64,000 nt of DNA from Vibrio plantisponsor (GCF_013041605.1 NZ_JABEQC010000008.1:124001-188000); one strand, 5' to 3'. Shown: positions 28,110-38,720, counted from the first letter of the stretch. The notes: generated by a model not told the origin, from the sequence alone. Program-made: numbers and translations.

Positions 28110-30589
28110 GAATTCAATTGTCGTTTTGTTTTAGTAGTTGCAACGTGATTTGCAGGATCGTCTGGCCAAACATGTTTCGGGTATCGGCCTTTCATCTCTT
28201 TTTGCACTTCTTTATATGCACCAGCCCAAAAACCAGCGAGATCGCGCGTCACCTGTAATGGTCTTTGCGCTGGTGACAGCAGTTCCATCACGATAGCTTG
28301 ACGCCCCTTGGCAATAACGGGTGACGTTTTTTCACCAAACACTTCCTGCATTCGAACCGATAACACTGGCTCTTTTCCACATTGATAACGTATTTTCTTA
28401 TGTGTTCCGGTTGGCAATACATGGGTAACTGGCAACCATTCATCTAACTGCTGATTGAGCGGCCACCCCAACCGAGCATTAAGTGCTTCAATAAGCGGTA
28501 CTTTCTGCAAAGCTTTCACTGAGGTAATGCCAATCAAGTAAGGCTCTAGCCACTCTCTTAGATCGTTTAATAAGCTTGCGTCATCCATCGCAGGCCACTC
28601 TTCATCATCGAGCCATTCAATGCCACAGCGCACTCGTTCCAGCCACTGTACGGTTTCTTCGCTCCAGTTTAAAACCGAAAGGCCTTTACGCTCGACATAA
28701 TTAAGCAAGGCTTGCGTCATTTTTTGTTTATCTGGCTCAGGTAACGCTCGACGTCGAATAACAAGCTCTCCCAAGCAACAACGCTCTTCGGCGACAAGCC
28801 TCCCGGCTTTTTCATCCCAATCCACCTGCTCACTGGTCACAAATAAAAAGCCAAACTGAGATTCCAAAGCATCGATATCCAGATCCAGTGCGAAAAAGAT
28901 CCGGCTTGACTGGCTTATTTGGTTTGAAGAACCCAGCGAACGCATAAGATCAAGAGCGACCACATAATCACTTCCCGCCAGAGGTTGTGACTCATCGATA
29001 AAAGCACCATGTCCGTTTGCCAGCAAAAACTGACCGTATCCCTGACCTCGCTTCTGAGCAATACGGTCTGGAAAAGCTAAACAAGCGACCAGAGGCAACA
29101 ATGAACTCTTTACCTGACTAAGAGAAAAAACCGCATCCAGCTTATTGGCTAAGGTGTTCGCTCTTTGCGTCATTTGTTTAGATTTAGGGTGACTTCCCTG
29201 TTGCCAGCGATGCAAACTGTGTTGCAAATCGAGTATCTGTCTTTCAGGCTCTTCAAGCAGCGCGGCTAATGCTATTGCGCTATTAAAAAGTGCGGAATTC
29301 TCGTTTTCCACTTTTAGCAACATGGCTGCAATTCGGGGTTCAACACCCAAGCGATGCGCCTCTTTACCCATTGCTGTTAACTGATTTTGCTTGTCCATCA
29401 GACCTAAAGATTGCAACAGAGATGCCGCCTGATTTATCGCTGATATCGGCGGTAAATCTAACCATTGCAGTTCATTAGCATTTTTGACACCCCATTGAGC
29501 CAATTCCAGCATCAGAGGTGCAAGGTCACTTTGCAAAATTTCCGGTGCTGAAACTTTCGGCTGCTGATTAAACTGAGCTTCACTGTATAAACGTACGCAA
29601 ATACCTGCTTCTAAACGACCAGCACGACCAGCACGCTGTTCGGCGGACGATTGAGCAATCCGCATCTGTTCTAAGCGGGTGATTCCGGTTTTCAAATCAA
29701 AACGTGCCACGCGTTCCAAACCAGAATCCACCACCATGCGAATACCTTCAATGGTCAGTGATGTCTCCGCAATGTTGGTCGCGAGAACCACTTTACGCTT
29801 TCCTTCTGGCGCTGGCGAAATCGCCTTTTGCTGTTCGGCAAAACTCATCTGTCCGTAAATCGGGCAAACATCGACTTCACTTGGAAGGTCATTAAGTTGA
29901 TCAGCTAACGCGGTGATGCTGGCAGCACCCGGTAAAAAAGCGAGTAGAGAACCTTGTTCGTTAGATATTAAGGTTCTGATTTGTTTTGCCATTGCAGGAA
30001 CCAAAGGCTCATTAACACCGATGGGCTGATAACGAACATCAATCGGATAACCGCGACCTTGTGACTCCACATATTCAGCCAAAGGTAATAACTGTTGCAG
30101 AGCCGATTGATCTAACGTTGCAGACATCACGATGATTTTAAGATCGTCACGAAGCACGGATTGCACTTCTAAACTGAGCGCCAAAGCCGTATCAGCATGA
30201 ATGCTCCGCTCGTGGAATTCATCAAAGATCAATGCGCCGATGCCATCCAACTCTGGATCGTTTTGAATCATGCGCGTCATGATGCCTTCTGTCACCACTT
30301 CCAAGCGGGTATCACTACTGACCTTTGTTTCTCCTCTCACCCGATAACCGACAGTTTTCCCGACTGACTCCCCTAGTTGTTGAGACAGGTAACGAGCAAT
30401 GTTTCTCGCTGCCAATCGTCTGGGTTCCAGCATGATGATTTTCCCGTCGACTAAACCTGATTTGAGTAACGCGAGTGGAAAATAGGTCGACTTACCCGCA
30501 CCGGGAGCCGCTTTTAAAATCAGTTGGGGAGAATGCTCAACACCTGCAAGCAAATCAGGTATTACTGCGAGAATCGGCAGCTGTGACAA
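28106..30589 (-). CDS. hrpB: ATP-dependent RNA helicase HrpB
   Basis: This 827-residue DExH-box helicase of unknown physiological substrate has Walker A APGAGKST (28-35), motif II DEFH (123-126, the form found in HrpB), SAT (MSATLD), motif VI QRAGRAGR and the HrpB-specific C-terminal region. Translation appears to start at a TTG (30589): AAGGA lies 7 bp before it and the encoded SQLPILAVIPDLL matches the E. coli N-terminus, while no nearby in-frame ATG is suitable. It is divergent from sfsA across 74 bp. Confidence 0.93.
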   Translation of the reverse strand: MSQLPILAVIPDLLAGVEHSPQLILKAAPGAGKSTYFPLALLKSGLVDGKIIMLEPRRLAARNIARYLSQQLGESVGKTVGYRVRGETKVSSDTRLEVVTEGIMTRMIQNDPELDGIGALIFDEFHERSIHADTALALSLEVQSVLRDDLKIIVMSATLDQSALQQLLPLAEYVESQGRGYPIDVRYQPIGVNEPLVPAMAKQIRTLISNEQGSLLAFLPGAASITALADQLNDLPSEVDVCPIYGQMSFAEQQKAISPAPEGKRKVVLATNIAETSLTIEGIRMVVDSGLERVARFDLKTGITRLEQMRIAQSSAEQRAGRAGRLEAGICVRLYSEAQFNQQPKVSAPEILQSDLAPLMLELAQWGVKNANELQWLDLPPISAINQAASLLQSLGLMDKQNQLTAMGKEAHRLGVEPRIAAMLLKVENENSALFNSAIALAALLEEPERQILDLQHSLHRWQQGSHPKSKQMTQRANTLANKLDAVFSLSQVKSSLLPLVACLAFPDRIAQKRGQGYGQFLLANGHGAFIDESQPLAGSDYVVALDLMRSLGSSNQISQSSRIFFALDLDIDALESQFGFLFVTSEQVDWDEKAGRLVAEERCCLGELVIRRRALPEPDKQKMTQALLNYVERKGLSVLNWSEETVQWLERVRCGIEWLDDEEWPAMDDASLLNDLREWLEPYLIGITSVKALQKVPLIEALNARLGWPLNQQLDEWLPVTHVLPTGTHKKIRYQCGKEPVLSVRMQEVFGEKTSPVIAKGRQAIVMELLSPAQRPLQVTRDLAGFWAGAYKEVQKEMKGRYPKHVWPDDPANHVATTKTKRQLNS

Positions 30590-30663
30590 GAGAATGTCCT
30601 TATGTTTAAATATCCCAGATTAACAACCAAAGCATTGTACATAAAAACAGTACAGGGATCTCG

Positions 30664-31419
30664 ATGCAATTTACACCAGCGCTTGAACGCGCCACATTAG
30701 TTAAACGCTACAAACGATTTCTGGCGGATGTTGAGTTAAAAGATGGAAAGCAAATCACTATTCATTGTGCCAATACCGGTGCGATGACGGGATGTGCTGA
30801 ACCAGGAAACCAAGTTTGGTATTCAACCTCCGATAATCTTAAGCGCAAGTATCCTAATAGTTGGGAACTGACAGAAACAGCGCAAGGCCATCGAATTTGC
30901 ATCAACACCGCGCGAGCAAACCAACTTGCGGTCGAAGCAATCCAAAACGGAACAATTAAAGAACTGCAAGGTTATGAGCAATTACGCACAGAAGTTAAGT
31001 ATGGTGCTGAAAATAGTCGCATTGATATCTTGCTCTGTAGCGAATCTAAACCAAACTGTTATGTAGAAGTGAAAAGCGTGACTCTTTTGGATGAGCGCAA
31101 CATCGAGACAGGGGAAGAGAATCAAAGGGTTGGACAAGGCTATTTCCCCGATGCCGTCACCACTCGTGGGCAAAAACACTTACGAGAGCTGTCAGAAATG
31201 GCCCAAAGTGGGAGCAGAGCCATACTTTTGTTCACGGTTTTACATTCGGGGATTGAAAAAGTCTCACCAGCTCGCCATATAGACGCGAACTATTCACAAT
31301 TGTTAACAATGGCACAAGAAGCAGGCGTGGAAGTACTGTGCTACAAAGCAGAACTTTCAGACAATGAAATACAACTGGTATCGGCAATCGAATTTTCCCA
31401 TCAATCGTCAAAAAATTGA
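30664..31419 (+). CDS. sfsA: DNA/RNA nuclease SfsA (sugar fermentation stimulation protein)
   Basis: The 251-residue protein has a DNA-binding OB-like N-terminal part (about 1-80, [20 protein letters not shown]) and a PD-(D/E)XK nuclease-like C-terminal domain with RIDILL...[10 protein letters not shown] (about residues 119-140). In E. coli it was first reported to stimulate maltose gene expression; its biochemical role remains poorly defined. It sits upstream of dksA as in enterobacteria. The ATG at 30664 is preceded by AGGGA. Confidence 0.93.
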   Translation: MQFTPALERATLVKRYKRFLADVELKDGKQITIHCANTGAMTGCAEPGNQVWYSTSDNLKRKYPNSWELTETAQGHRICINTARANQLAVEAIQNGTIKELQGYEQLRTEVKYGAENSRIDILLCSESKPNCYVEVKSVTLLDERNIETGEENQRVGQGYFPDAVTTRGQKHLRELSEMAQSGSRAILLFTVLHSGIEKVSPARHIDANYSQLLTMAQEAGVEVLCYKAELSDNEIQLVSAIEFSHQSSKN

Positions 31420-31458
31420 TGAAACCTCCACATTGACGATAACTTTGTAAAACAGTGT

Positions 31459-31487
31459 TTGCCTCAGTTACTTCTTTTTGCTATAGA
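31459..31487 (+). promoter_or_regulatory. Predicted sigma-70 promoter of dksA
   Basis: TTGCCT (31459-31464) and TATAGA (31482-31487) are separated by 17 bp in the sfsA-dksA gap, 58 bp before the dksA start. Confidence 0.55.
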
Positions 31488-31544
31488 TACCCGCCTTAAA
31501 TTGACTGCGATAGCAGTTGACTAGGTGTTAGTAGGAGATGCTGT

Positions 31545-31991
31545 ATGCCAGAATCCAAAAAGAAAACGCTAGGCATCCTAGCCATTGCAGGTGTTGAGCC
31601 ATACCAAGAAAAAGCCGGTGAAGAGTACATGTCACCTGAGCAAGTGGCTCATTTTACGAAAATTTTACAAGCTTGGCGCAACCAGCTCAGGGAAGAAGTT
31701 GATCGCACTGTGCACCATATGCAGGACGAAGCTGCAAACTTTCCAGACCCTGTTGACCGTGCTTCTCAAGAAGAAGAGTTTAGCCTAGAGCTTCGCAATC
31801 GTGACCGTGAACGTCGTTTGATTAAGAAGATCGAAAAGACACTCGACAAGCTAAAAGAAGATGACTTCGGCTTCTGTGAGTCTTGTGGTGTTGAAATCGG
31901 CATTCGTCGCTTGGAAGCTCGCCCTACTGCTGATCTTTGTATCGACTGTAAAACGCTTGCAGAAATCAAAGAAAAACAGATGATGGGTTAA
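31545..31991 (+). CDS. dksA: RNA polymerase-binding transcription factor DksA
   Basis: This 148-residue protein binds in the RNA polymerase secondary channel and works with ppGpp to repress rRNA and activate amino-acid promoters. The coiled-coil tip acidic residues are D68 and D71 in FPDPVDRA. The C4 zinc finger is [17 protein letters not shown]...CIDC. Identity with E. coli DksA is very high over the whole length apart from a shorter N-terminus. GGAG lies 7 bp before the ATG, and it has its own promoter and terminator. Confidence 0.97.
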   Translation: MPESKKKTLGILAIAGVEPYQEKAGEEYMSPEQVAHFTKILQAWRNQLREEVDRTVHHMQDEAANFPDPVDRASQEEEFSLELRNRDRERRLIKKIEKTLDKLKEDDFGFCESCGVEIGIRRLEARPTADLCIDCKTLAEIKEKQMMG

Positions 31992-32008
31992 CCCCAACAG
32001 ATGTCACG

Positions 32009-32035
32009 AAGGGAGCAATTGCTCCCTTTTTGTTT
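32009..32035 (+). terminator. dksA terminator
   Basis: AAGGGAGC (32009-32016) pairs with GCTCCCTT (32021-32028) around AATT and runs into TTTGTTTT. Confidence 0.92.
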
Positions 32036-32134
32036 TGCTATTTTTTCACAAATGTCAGTAAAGATAGCCAACAACAGCATAAAGTTTGATACTTACACTT
32101 CTTCTATCCATCAGGTTAAGCAAATATAGGCATT

Positions 32135-33025
32135 ATGAGTTACGTTGGTCGTTTCGCCCCTTCTCCTTCTGGGCCATTACACTTTGGTTCATTAGTCGCC
32201 GCTTTAGGCAGTTACTTCCAAGCCAAATCGCAACTTGGCCAATGGTTAGTAAGAATTGAAGACCTCGATCCGCCAAGAGAAATGCCCGGCGCCGCCAGCC
32301 TTATATTAAAGGCAATAGAAGCGTATGGATTAGAATGGGATGGAGAGGTTGTTTATCAGAGCCAGCGCCACCATTTATACCAACAGCAAATCGATCAATG
32401 GCTCGCATCTGGACAAGCTTACTTGTGCCAATGTACGCGTAAACAAATTAAAGCAGCGGGTGACTTCTATCTTGGAACATGCCGAGATAAAGAGTTAACA
32501 AACCGCTCTGAATGCTCAGTGCGACTGCGGATGGATCATCCGGTTTCGTCATTCATCGACCTGAAACACGGCGAGATGACAATACCTGAAGCACTAAGCA
32601 GGGAAGATTTTATTATTAAGCGTCGAGATGGTTTGTACGCTTATAACTTAGCAGTAGTGATTGATGACATTGACCAAGGCGTCACAGAGGTTGTACGAGG
32701 CGCAGATCTGATTGAGCCAACAGGCCGTCAAATCAGCTTATATAAAACGCTCAACCAAGCGCCGGTAAGCTATCTGCATTTGCCGCTTGCGATGGACATC
32801 AACGGCAATAAGTTATCCAAACAAAACCATGCAACAGCGATTGATCCTAACACCCCTAAGCCAACGCTAATTAAAGCGATGCAGTTTTTAGGGTTTAAAC
32901 TCCCCAAGGATATCGCCGATGGTCGAATTGATGAGATCATCCATTGGGGAACAAAGAATTGGCATATTGAGCAGCTTCCACAGCAGATCGAGATCACACC
33001 AAGATTCTCAAATGACGCCTTGTAA
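32135..33025 (+). CDS. gluQ: Glutamyl-Q tRNA(Asp) synthetase
   Basis: This 296-residue paralogue of the glutamyl-tRNA synthetase catalytic core attaches glutamate to the queuosine of tRNA(Asp). It lacks the anticodon-binding domain, as expected. The HIGH-like motif is PLHFGSL (about 14-20), the KMSKS-like motif is NKLSKQN, and the zinc site is CQCTRKQ...GTC (about 98-116). It lies between dksA and pcnB, the order also found in E. coli. Confidence 0.94.
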   Translation: MSYVGRFAPSPSGPLHFGSLVAALGSYFQAKSQLGQWLVRIEDLDPPREMPGAASLILKAIEAYGLEWDGEVVYQSQRHHLYQQQIDQWLASGQAYLCQCTRKQIKAAGDFYLGTCRDKELTNRSECSVRLRMDHPVSSFIDLKHGEMTIPEALSREDFIIKRRDGLYAYNLAVVIDDIDQGVTEVVRGADLIEPTGRQISLYKTLNQAPVSYLHLPLAMDINGNKLSKQNHATAIDPNTPKPTLIKAMQFLGFKLPKDIADGRIDEIIHWGTKNWHIEQLPQQIEITPRFSNDAL

Positions 33026-33114
33026 GCTATTATTAGCCGCAAATCCAGCCAGTTTGGGCTGTAATCTCAAGGATTAACGGCACAAAAGGCAACACCAATC
33101 ATTGTAAAACATAC

Positions 33115-34476
33115 ATGAATAACAACGACTTAAAAGAAAGCGAACATCACATATATCCAAGCTTAGCTTTGAATATCGTCACGCGCCAAGAGCACAACAT
33201 TTCGCGTAAGCAGATTAGCGATAACGCGTTAAAGGTGTTGTATCGTCTTCAAGGTGCGGGTTTTGACGCCTACCTAGTCGGTGGTGGTGTTCGAGATTTA
33301 TTACTCGAAGAAATACCAAAAGATTTCGATATCGCAACCAATGCGACACCAGAAGAAATTCGTCAGTTGTTCCGCAACTGCCGTTTGATTGGTCGTCGTT
33401 TCCGCCTTGCACATATCATGTTTGGACGGGACATCATTGAAGTAGCGACGTTCCGTGGACACCATCAGGAACCAAACAAACAGCTGGCTGTGCAGTCAGA
33501 AGCTGGCATGCTGCTGCGCGATAACGTCTACGGCACCATAGATGAAGATGCAGAACGCCGTGACTTCACTATCAATGCTATGTACTACAACATCGCCGAT
33601 TACTCTATCCACGACTACGCAGGTGGTATGGAAGATCTTGAAGACAGACTTGTTCGTCTTATCGGTGATCCGGAAACTCGTTACCGCGAAGATCCTGTAC
33701 GTATGCTCCGCGCGGTTCGTTTTGCAGTAAAACTGGATTTCGATATTGAAGAAGATACCGCAGCGCCAATTGAAGATTTAGCGCCGCTATTGCGTGACGT
33801 TCCTGCTGCTCGTCTCTATGAAGAGATGCTGAAAATGCTGCAATCAGGACACGGTTTGGAAACGTACCACTTAATGCGTGAATACAACCTGTTCCAACAA
33901 GTGTTCCCGACCATAGCGCGTCATTTCACCGAAGATTATTCATCACAGGCAGAGCACATGCTCGACTTAGTGCTTGATTCGACGGATTTGCGTATTGAAG
34001 AAGGCAAACGCATTAACCCTGCCTTTATGTTTGCCGCAATCTTCTGGTATCCGATGGTTAAACTCGCAGAAGAGATGATGGAAAGCCATAACCTCAACTT
34101 CTACGATGCGGTAATGGAAGCGAGCAACAAGATTCTTGATGAAGTGGTCAAGTCGATTGCGATTCCTCGCCGTCACACCGCCACTATGCGCGAAATTTGG
34201 CAGCTACAGTTACGTCTACCTCGTCGTAACGGTAAACGCGCTTTCCGTTTGATGGAATTGAATAAATTCCGAGCTGGTTTCGATTTCCTAGAAATGCGCG
34301 GTGAAGTTGAAGACGGTGAAGTTAAGCAACTGGCAGATTGGTGGCAAACCTTCCAAACTGCGGGTCGCACTATGCGACAAGCAATGGTGGCTGATTTAGA
34401 CAGCATTGCTAAACCTTCTGGTACTCGTCGCCGTCGTCCATCGACACGCAAGAAAAAGAGCAAACCAGCATCATGA
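33115..34476 (+). CDS. pcnB: Poly(A) polymerase I
   Basis: This 453-residue class II nucleotidyltransferase adds poly(A) tails that promote RNA decay. The catalytic GGxVRD...DFD motif is LVGGGVRDLLLEEIPKDFD with D70 and D72, followed by the RRDFTINAMYYN head-domain signature. The protein ends in a strongly basic tail (TRRRRPSTRKKKSKP) typical of PcnB. CCA-adding activity is unlikely, since the arginine pattern and tail are those of PAP. folK overlaps its stop by 4 bp. Confidence 0.95.
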   Translation: MNNNDLKESEHHIYPSLALNIVTRQEHNISRKQISDNALKVLYRLQGAGFDAYLVGGGVRDLLLEEIPKDFDIATNATPEEIRQLFRNCRLIGRRFRLAHIMFGRDIIEVATFRGHHQEPNKQLAVQSEAGMLLRDNVYGTIDEDAERRDFTINAMYYNIADYSIHDYAGGMEDLEDRLVRLIGDPETRYREDPVRMLRAVRFAVKLDFDIEEDTAAPIEDLAPLLRDVPAARLYEEMLKMLQSGHGLETYHLMREYNLFQQVFPTIARHFTEDYSSQAEHMLDLVLDSTDLRIEEGKRINPAFMFAAIFWYPMVKLAEEMMESHNLNFYDAVMEASNKILDEVVKSIAIPRRHTATMREIWQLQLRLPRRNGKRAFRLMELNKFRAGFDFLEMRGEVEDGEVKQLADWWQTFQTAGRTMRQAMVADLDSIAKPSGTRRRRPSTRKKKSKPAS

Positions 34477-34955
34477 CAGTAGCGTATATCGCAGTAGGCA
34501 GTAATCTCAGCGACCCTGTGACTCAAGCCAACAATGCTATTGAAGCACTAACCAAGTTACCGAAGTCGCGTTTTATCGCGGCTTCATCACTGTACAGCAG
34601 CACACCTATGGGTCCGCAAAATCAACCCGATTACATCAATGCTGTGGTGGCAGTTGAGACAGAATTAACACCTCTTGAGCTGCTTGATTGCACTCAGGCG
34701 ATTGAACAGGAACAAGGGCGAGTCCGTAAAGATGAGCGTTGGGGACCAAGAACTCTCGACCTCGACATAGTGCTTTATGGCAACGAAACCATCGATTCTG
34801 AGCGATTAACCGTACCCCACTACGGCATGCGTGTCAGAGAATTTGTCCTTTATCCACTTGCAGAAATCGCACCTGAACTGCAACTTCCTGATGGCACATC
34901 CCTACAAGAGTTACTTAAATCTGTTCCGCTCAATGGGCTGAGTATTTGGCAATAG
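34473..34955 (+). CDS. folK: 2-amino-4-hydroxy-6-hydroxymethyldihydropteridine pyrophosphokinase
   Basis: This 160-residue HPPK transfers pyrophosphate from ATP to 6-hydroxymethyl-7,8-dihydropterin in folate synthesis. The magnesium-binding aspartates are D96 and D98 in WGPRTLDLDIVLYG, and the N-terminal IAVGSNLSDP and YSSTPMGPQNQPDYINAV motifs are intact. Its ATG overlaps the pcnB stop (ATGA), indicating coupled translation. Confidence 0.96.
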   Translation: MTVAYIAVGSNLSDPVTQANNAIEALTKLPKSRFIAASSLYSSTPMGPQNQPDYINAVVAVETELTPLELLDCTQAIEQEQGRVRKDERWGPRTLDLDIVLYGNETIDSERLTVPHYGMRVREFVLYPLAEIAPELQLPDGTSLQELLKSVPLNGLSIWQ

Positions 34956-34991
34956 CCAAGCTCTGACCAATTGACTTAGTAAGGACATACA

Positions 34992-35786
34992 ATGAAAAAA
35001 ATAACGATCAACGACCTAATGAAGTGGAAAAAAGAAGGTCGTAAATTTGCGACTTCTACTGCCTATGACGCCAGCTTCGCGCAACTATTTGAAAGCCAAG
35101 AGATGCCTGTTCTTTTAGTGGGCGATTCACTGGGTATGGTTCTGCAAGGTGAGAGTGACACTCTACCTGTCAGCGTTGACGATATCGCTTACCACACGCG
35201 TTGTGTACGTAAAGGTAGCCCTAACTGCTTGCTAATGGCGGACATGCCGTTCATGAGTTACGCAACGCCTGAACAAGCTTGTGAAAATGCAGCAAAAATC
35301 ATGCGCGCTGGCGCGAACATGGTGAAAATCGAAGGCGGTGACTGGCTAGTCGATACCGTTAAAATGCTTACTGAGCGTGCTGTACCGGTTTGTGCGCACC
35401 TAGGTTTAACGCCTCAGTCAGTGAACATCTTTGGTGGTTACAAAGTTCAAGGTCGTGACCAAGAACAAGCCGATCGTATGGTGAAAGACGCTATTGCACT
35501 ACAAGAAGCTGGCGCGCAAATCGTTCTTCTTGAGTGTGTACCTGCTGGTTTGGCTGAGCGTATTACCCAAATTTTGGATGTACCTGTTATCGGTATTGGT
35601 GCGGGTAACAGCACTGACGGCCAAATTCTGGTAATGCACGATATGTTCGGAATTTCAGCCAATTACATGCCAAAATTCTCAAAGAATTTCCTTGCTGAAA
35701 CAGGCGACATGCATAAAGCTGTTGCAGCTTACATTGCTGACGTAGAAGCCGGACGCTTCCCTGATGAAGCACATACTATTGCCTAA
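34992..35786 (+). CDS. panB: 3-methyl-2-oxobutanoate hydroxymethyltransferase
   Basis: This 264-residue enzyme makes ketopantoate from alpha-ketoisovalerate and methylene-tetrahydrofolate, the first step of pantothenate synthesis. The metal ligands D45 (VGDSLGMV), D84 (MADMPF) and E114 (VKIEGG) occupy the same positions as in E. coli. AAGGA lies 8 bp before the ATG. It is followed 10 bp later by panC; folate chemistry links it to folK upstream. Confidence 0.97.
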   Translation: MKKITINDLMKWKKEGRKFATSTAYDASFAQLFESQEMPVLLVGDSLGMVLQGESDTLPVSVDDIAYHTRCVRKGSPNCLLMADMPFMSYATPEQACENAAKIMRAGANMVKIEGGDWLVDTVKMLTERAVPVCAHLGLTPQSVNIFGGYKVQGRDQEQADRMVKDAIALQEAGAQIVLLECVPAGLAERITQILDVPVIGIGAGNSTDGQILVMHDMFGISANYMPKFSKNFLAETGDMHKAVAAYIADVEAGRFPDEAHTIA

Positions 35787-35796
35787 GGAGTAGTTC

Positions 35797-36663
35797 ATGC
35801 AGACATATGCTGATATCTCAGCTCTTCGCGAGCAGATCCAACAGTATAAGCGTGATGGTCGAAAAGTGGCGTTTGTTCCAACTATGGGTAACTTACACGA
35901 AGGTCACCTGACTCTCGTGCGTAAAGCTCGCGAATTAGCCGATGTTGTTATCGTGAGTATCTTTGTTAACCCAATGCAGTTTGAACGCGCGGATGATCTC
36001 AATAGTTACCCTCGTACACTGGAAGAAGACTATAACAAACTGACCAGTGAAAACGTGGAAATTGTATTCACACCGACCCCAGAAATCATGTATCCACATG
36101 GCCTTGATAAGCAGACTTCCGTTGAAGTTCCTGGGTTATCAACCATGCTTGAGGGCGCTTCGCGTCCTGGGCACTTCCGTGGTGTCGCCACTGTGGTAAC
36201 AAAGCTATTTAACATCGTTAAACCTGATGTAGCCTGCTTTGGTGAAAAAGATTTCCAACAGCTGGCTGTAATTCGCCAAATGGTTGCTGACCTATGCATG
36301 GATATCGAGATTGTCGGCGTACCAACTGTGCGTGAGATGGATGGTCTTGCGATGAGTTCTCGCAACAACTTGCTGTCTCTAAACGAGCGTCAACGTGCGC
36401 CAGTGCTGGCTCGTACTATGCACTGGATCAGCAGCGCTTTACGTGGTGGTCGTCGTGATTACGATACTATCGTTGTCGATGCTCAAGACCAGTTGCGTGC
36501 GGCAGGACTAGAACCGGATCAAATCTTTATTCGTGATTCGCGCACTTTGCTACCGGTTTCTGAAGAAACCAAGCAAGTCGTGATTCTGATGTCCGCATTT
36601 TTAGGTAAAGTCCGACTGATTGATAATCAGGTTGTCGATTTCGTATCAGAACAACAGAACTAA
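35797..36663 (+). CDS. panC: Pantothenate synthetase (pantoate-beta-alanine ligase)
   Basis: The 288-residue ATP-dependent ligase joins pantoate and beta-alanine. Its nucleotidyltransferase signature [13 protein letters not shown] contains H34 and H37, and the KMSKS-like site is in [18 protein letters not shown] and the C-terminal dimer domain are intact. AAGGAG lies just before the ATG. No panD is in the window. Confidence 0.97.
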   Translation: MQTYADISALREQIQQYKRDGRKVAFVPTMGNLHEGHLTLVRKARELADVVIVSIFVNPMQFERADDLNSYPRTLEEDYNKLTSENVEIVFTPTPEIMYPHGLDKQTSVEVPGLSTMLEGASRPGHFRGVATVVTKLFNIVKPDVACFGEKDFQQLAVIRQMVADLCMDIEIVGVPTVREMDGLAMSSRNNLLSLNERQRAPVLARTMHWISSALRGGRRDYDTIVVDAQDQLRAAGLEPDQIFIRDSRTLLPVSEETKQVVILMSAFLGKVRLIDNQVVDFVSEQQN

Positions 36664-36701
36664 ACTGACAATTAGTTTCTATAATTAATTGGTTTAAAAA
36701 G

Positions 36702-36729
36702 AAAAGGTCAACTTATGTTGACCTTTTTT
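36702..36729. terminator. Bidirectional terminator, panC and yadH
   Basis: AAAAGGTCAAC (36702-36712) pairs with GTTGACCTTTT (36717-36727) around TTAT, with further Ts on the right and A-rich sequence on the left. It separates the convergent panC and yadH. Confidence 0.9.
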
Positions 36730-36776
36730 ATTGAGTAAAAATGCACTCTTTAATGAGCTATCGCGAAGATAAATAA

Positions 36777-37547
36777 TTAACTGCGCAGACCTTTACCTTT
36801 AGTGACCAAGTAGTGAGCGACACAGTAAAGCACAACGACAAACACACTGAGTACGCTGAAAGAAGTGACGATATCTACATCTGACACACCCAAGAAGCCA
36901 TAGCGGAATGCGTTCACCATATAGACAATTGGGTTAACCTTTGACACTCCTTGCCAGAACTCTGGCAACAAGCTGATCGAATAAAATACACCACCTAAAT
37001 AGGTCAATGGCGTCAGAACGAAGGTTGGAACAATTGAAATATCGTCAAACGTTTTGGCAAATACCGCATTGATTAAGCCACCCAAAGCAAAAACGACCGA
37101 GGTCATAAATACAGTCAGGAAGATCACACCCCAGTGTTCCACATTCAGATGGACAAAGAATAAAGAAACAAAGGTCACCAGCGCACCAACCAGTAAACCA
37201 CGAGTTACTCCACCCATGACATAACCGGCAATGATGACGTAATTAGGCACAGGTGCCACCAGCAACTCTTCTATATTCTTCTGCATTTTGGCACTGAAAA
37301 ATGAAGAGGCTACGTTTGAGTAGGAGTTGGTAATCACCGACATCATAATCAAACCGGGAATGATGTACTCCATATAACTAAAGCCGTTCATCTGACCGAT
37401 GCGAGAACCAATCAAGTTACCAAAAATGATGAAATAGAGGCACATGGTAATCACTGGTGGAACTAAGGTTTGCACCCAAATTCGCGTAAAGCGAGTGACT
37501 TCTTTACTTAACAAGCTAACAAAAGCTGTCCAATAAATTTGATACAT
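36777..37547 (-). CDS. yadH: ABC-2 type exporter permease
   Basis: The 256-residue inner-membrane protein has six predicted helices and the ABC-2 family signature (about 160-210, FALGGLINAVFAKTFDDIS, LTYLGGVFYSI). It should form an exporter with the ATPase encoded 9 bp upstream. E. coli YadGH is the closest known pair and its substrate is unknown. AAGGA precedes the ATG. Confidence 0.9.
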   Translation of the reverse strand: MYQIYWTAFVSLLSKEVTRFTRIWVQTLVPPVITMCLYFIIFGNLIGSRIGQMNGFSYMEYIIPGLIMMSVITNSYSNVASSFFSAKMQKNIEELLVAPVPNYVIIAGYVMGGVTRGLLVGALVTFVSLFFVHLNVEHWGVIFLTVFMTSVVFALGGLINAVFAKTFDDISIVPTFVLTPLTYLGGVFYSISLLPEFWQGVSKVNPIVYMVNAFRYGFLGVSDVDIVTSFSVLSVFVVVLYCVAHYLVTKGKGLRS

Positions 37548-37556
37548 AGTGGTTCC

Positions 37557-38468
37557 TTAACTCTGTTCGCGAACAATTCGAACAAACAGCTCTTCTAAAC
37601 GGTTAGCTTTATTACGCATCGACAGCACTCTTACACCTTGCTCTGTAAGCTGGCTAAAAATGTGGTTTAACCCTTCTGTCTTTTCGATTTCAATTTCCAG
37701 CGAACCGTCTTTCAAGGTTTGCGAAATGACGCCATCAAGCTCAGTTAGCAGGCTTTCGTTCTCGATGTCCAAGACAAAAGTTTCGACGTGAAGCTTAGAT
37801 AACAAGCCCTTCATGGTGGTATTTTCGATAACTTCACCACGGTTGATGATACCTATGTTACGACACAGCATTTCCGCTTCTTCAAGATAGTGAGTCGTCA
37901 GGATAATCGTAATACCCTGCGCATTAATCTTCTTCAGAAACTCCCACATAGAGCGGCGTAATTCGATATCAACCCCAGCAGTCGGCTCATCAAGGATCAG
38001 CAGTTGTGGCTCATGCATTAATGCGCGAGCAATCATCAAACGACGCTTCATACCACCAGATAAGTTACGAGCACGCTCTTTGCGCTTCTCCCACAAATCC
38101 AGCTGGGTCAGATACTTCTCTGCTCTCTCTTTGGCTATCGCTTTAGAGACACCGTAATAACCTGCTTGCTGAGTAACAATCTGCTCTACGGTTTCAAACT
38201 GGTTAAAGTTGAATTCCTGAGGGACAAGACCCAGTTGTTGTTTCGCCTGCTCAAGATGTGTATCAATGTCATAGCCAAACACCTTCACCTTGCCTGACGT
38301 CTTGTTAACCAGTGAAGAAATGATACCGATAGTCGTCGATTTACCTGCACCGTTAGGCCCAAGTAAGGCGTAGAAGTCGCCCTTTTTGACAGACACACTG
38401 ATGCCTTTCAGCGCTTCAAAACCACCTGCGTAGGTTTTACGCAGCTGATCTATTTCTAATGCGTACAT
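37557..38468 (-). CDS. yadG: ABC exporter ATP-binding protein
   Basis: The 303-residue ATPase has Walker A GPNGAGKST (37-45), signature LSGGMKRRL, Walker B LLILDEP and the histidine of LTTHYLEEAE. Its C-terminal extension (about 225-303) is typical of drug/ABC-2 ATPases. It forms an operon with yadH. It is divergent from can across a 252-bp gap; no strong promoter motif was recognised there. Confidence 0.9.
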   Translation of the reverse strand: MYALEIDQLRKTYAGGFEALKGISVSVKKGDFYALLGPNGAGKSTTIGIISSLVNKTSGKVKVFGYDIDTHLEQAKQQLGLVPQEFNFNQFETVEQIVTQQAGYYGVSKAIAKERAEKYLTQLDLWEKRKERARNLSGGMKRRLMIARALMHEPQLLILDEPTAGVDIELRRSMWEFLKKINAQGITIILTTHYLEEAEMLCRNIGIINRGEVIENTTMKGLLSKLHVETFVLDIENESLLTELDGVISQTLKDGSLEIEIEKTEGLNHIFSQLTEQGVRVLSMRNKANRLEELFVRIVREQS

Positions 38469-38720
38469 AATGGAGCTCTTTTTGTGTGAATACCGTATAT
38501 GTGCCGATTTTAACGGCAGTTTTCAACCCCAAGCATTAAATAGTTTTTATAAACCTTAAACCACAGTGCGTTTAAATAGCCTTACTAACTGAGTGTTGTT
38601 AGTCGATGAAATCATGAATAATTTTCTACACTGCTCAGATGAGTAATCTCTAGGCGAAATAGTCAGAGATCGATGTTGTGACATTGTGTATAGTTGTAAC
38701 AGCACTTTAAGGGAAGTAAC

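Noticed and set aside
31399-31421. Inverted repeat CATCAAT/ATTGATG at the sfsA stop
   Set aside because: The arms are AT-rich with a 9-nt loop and no U tract, so it is too weak to call a terminator.
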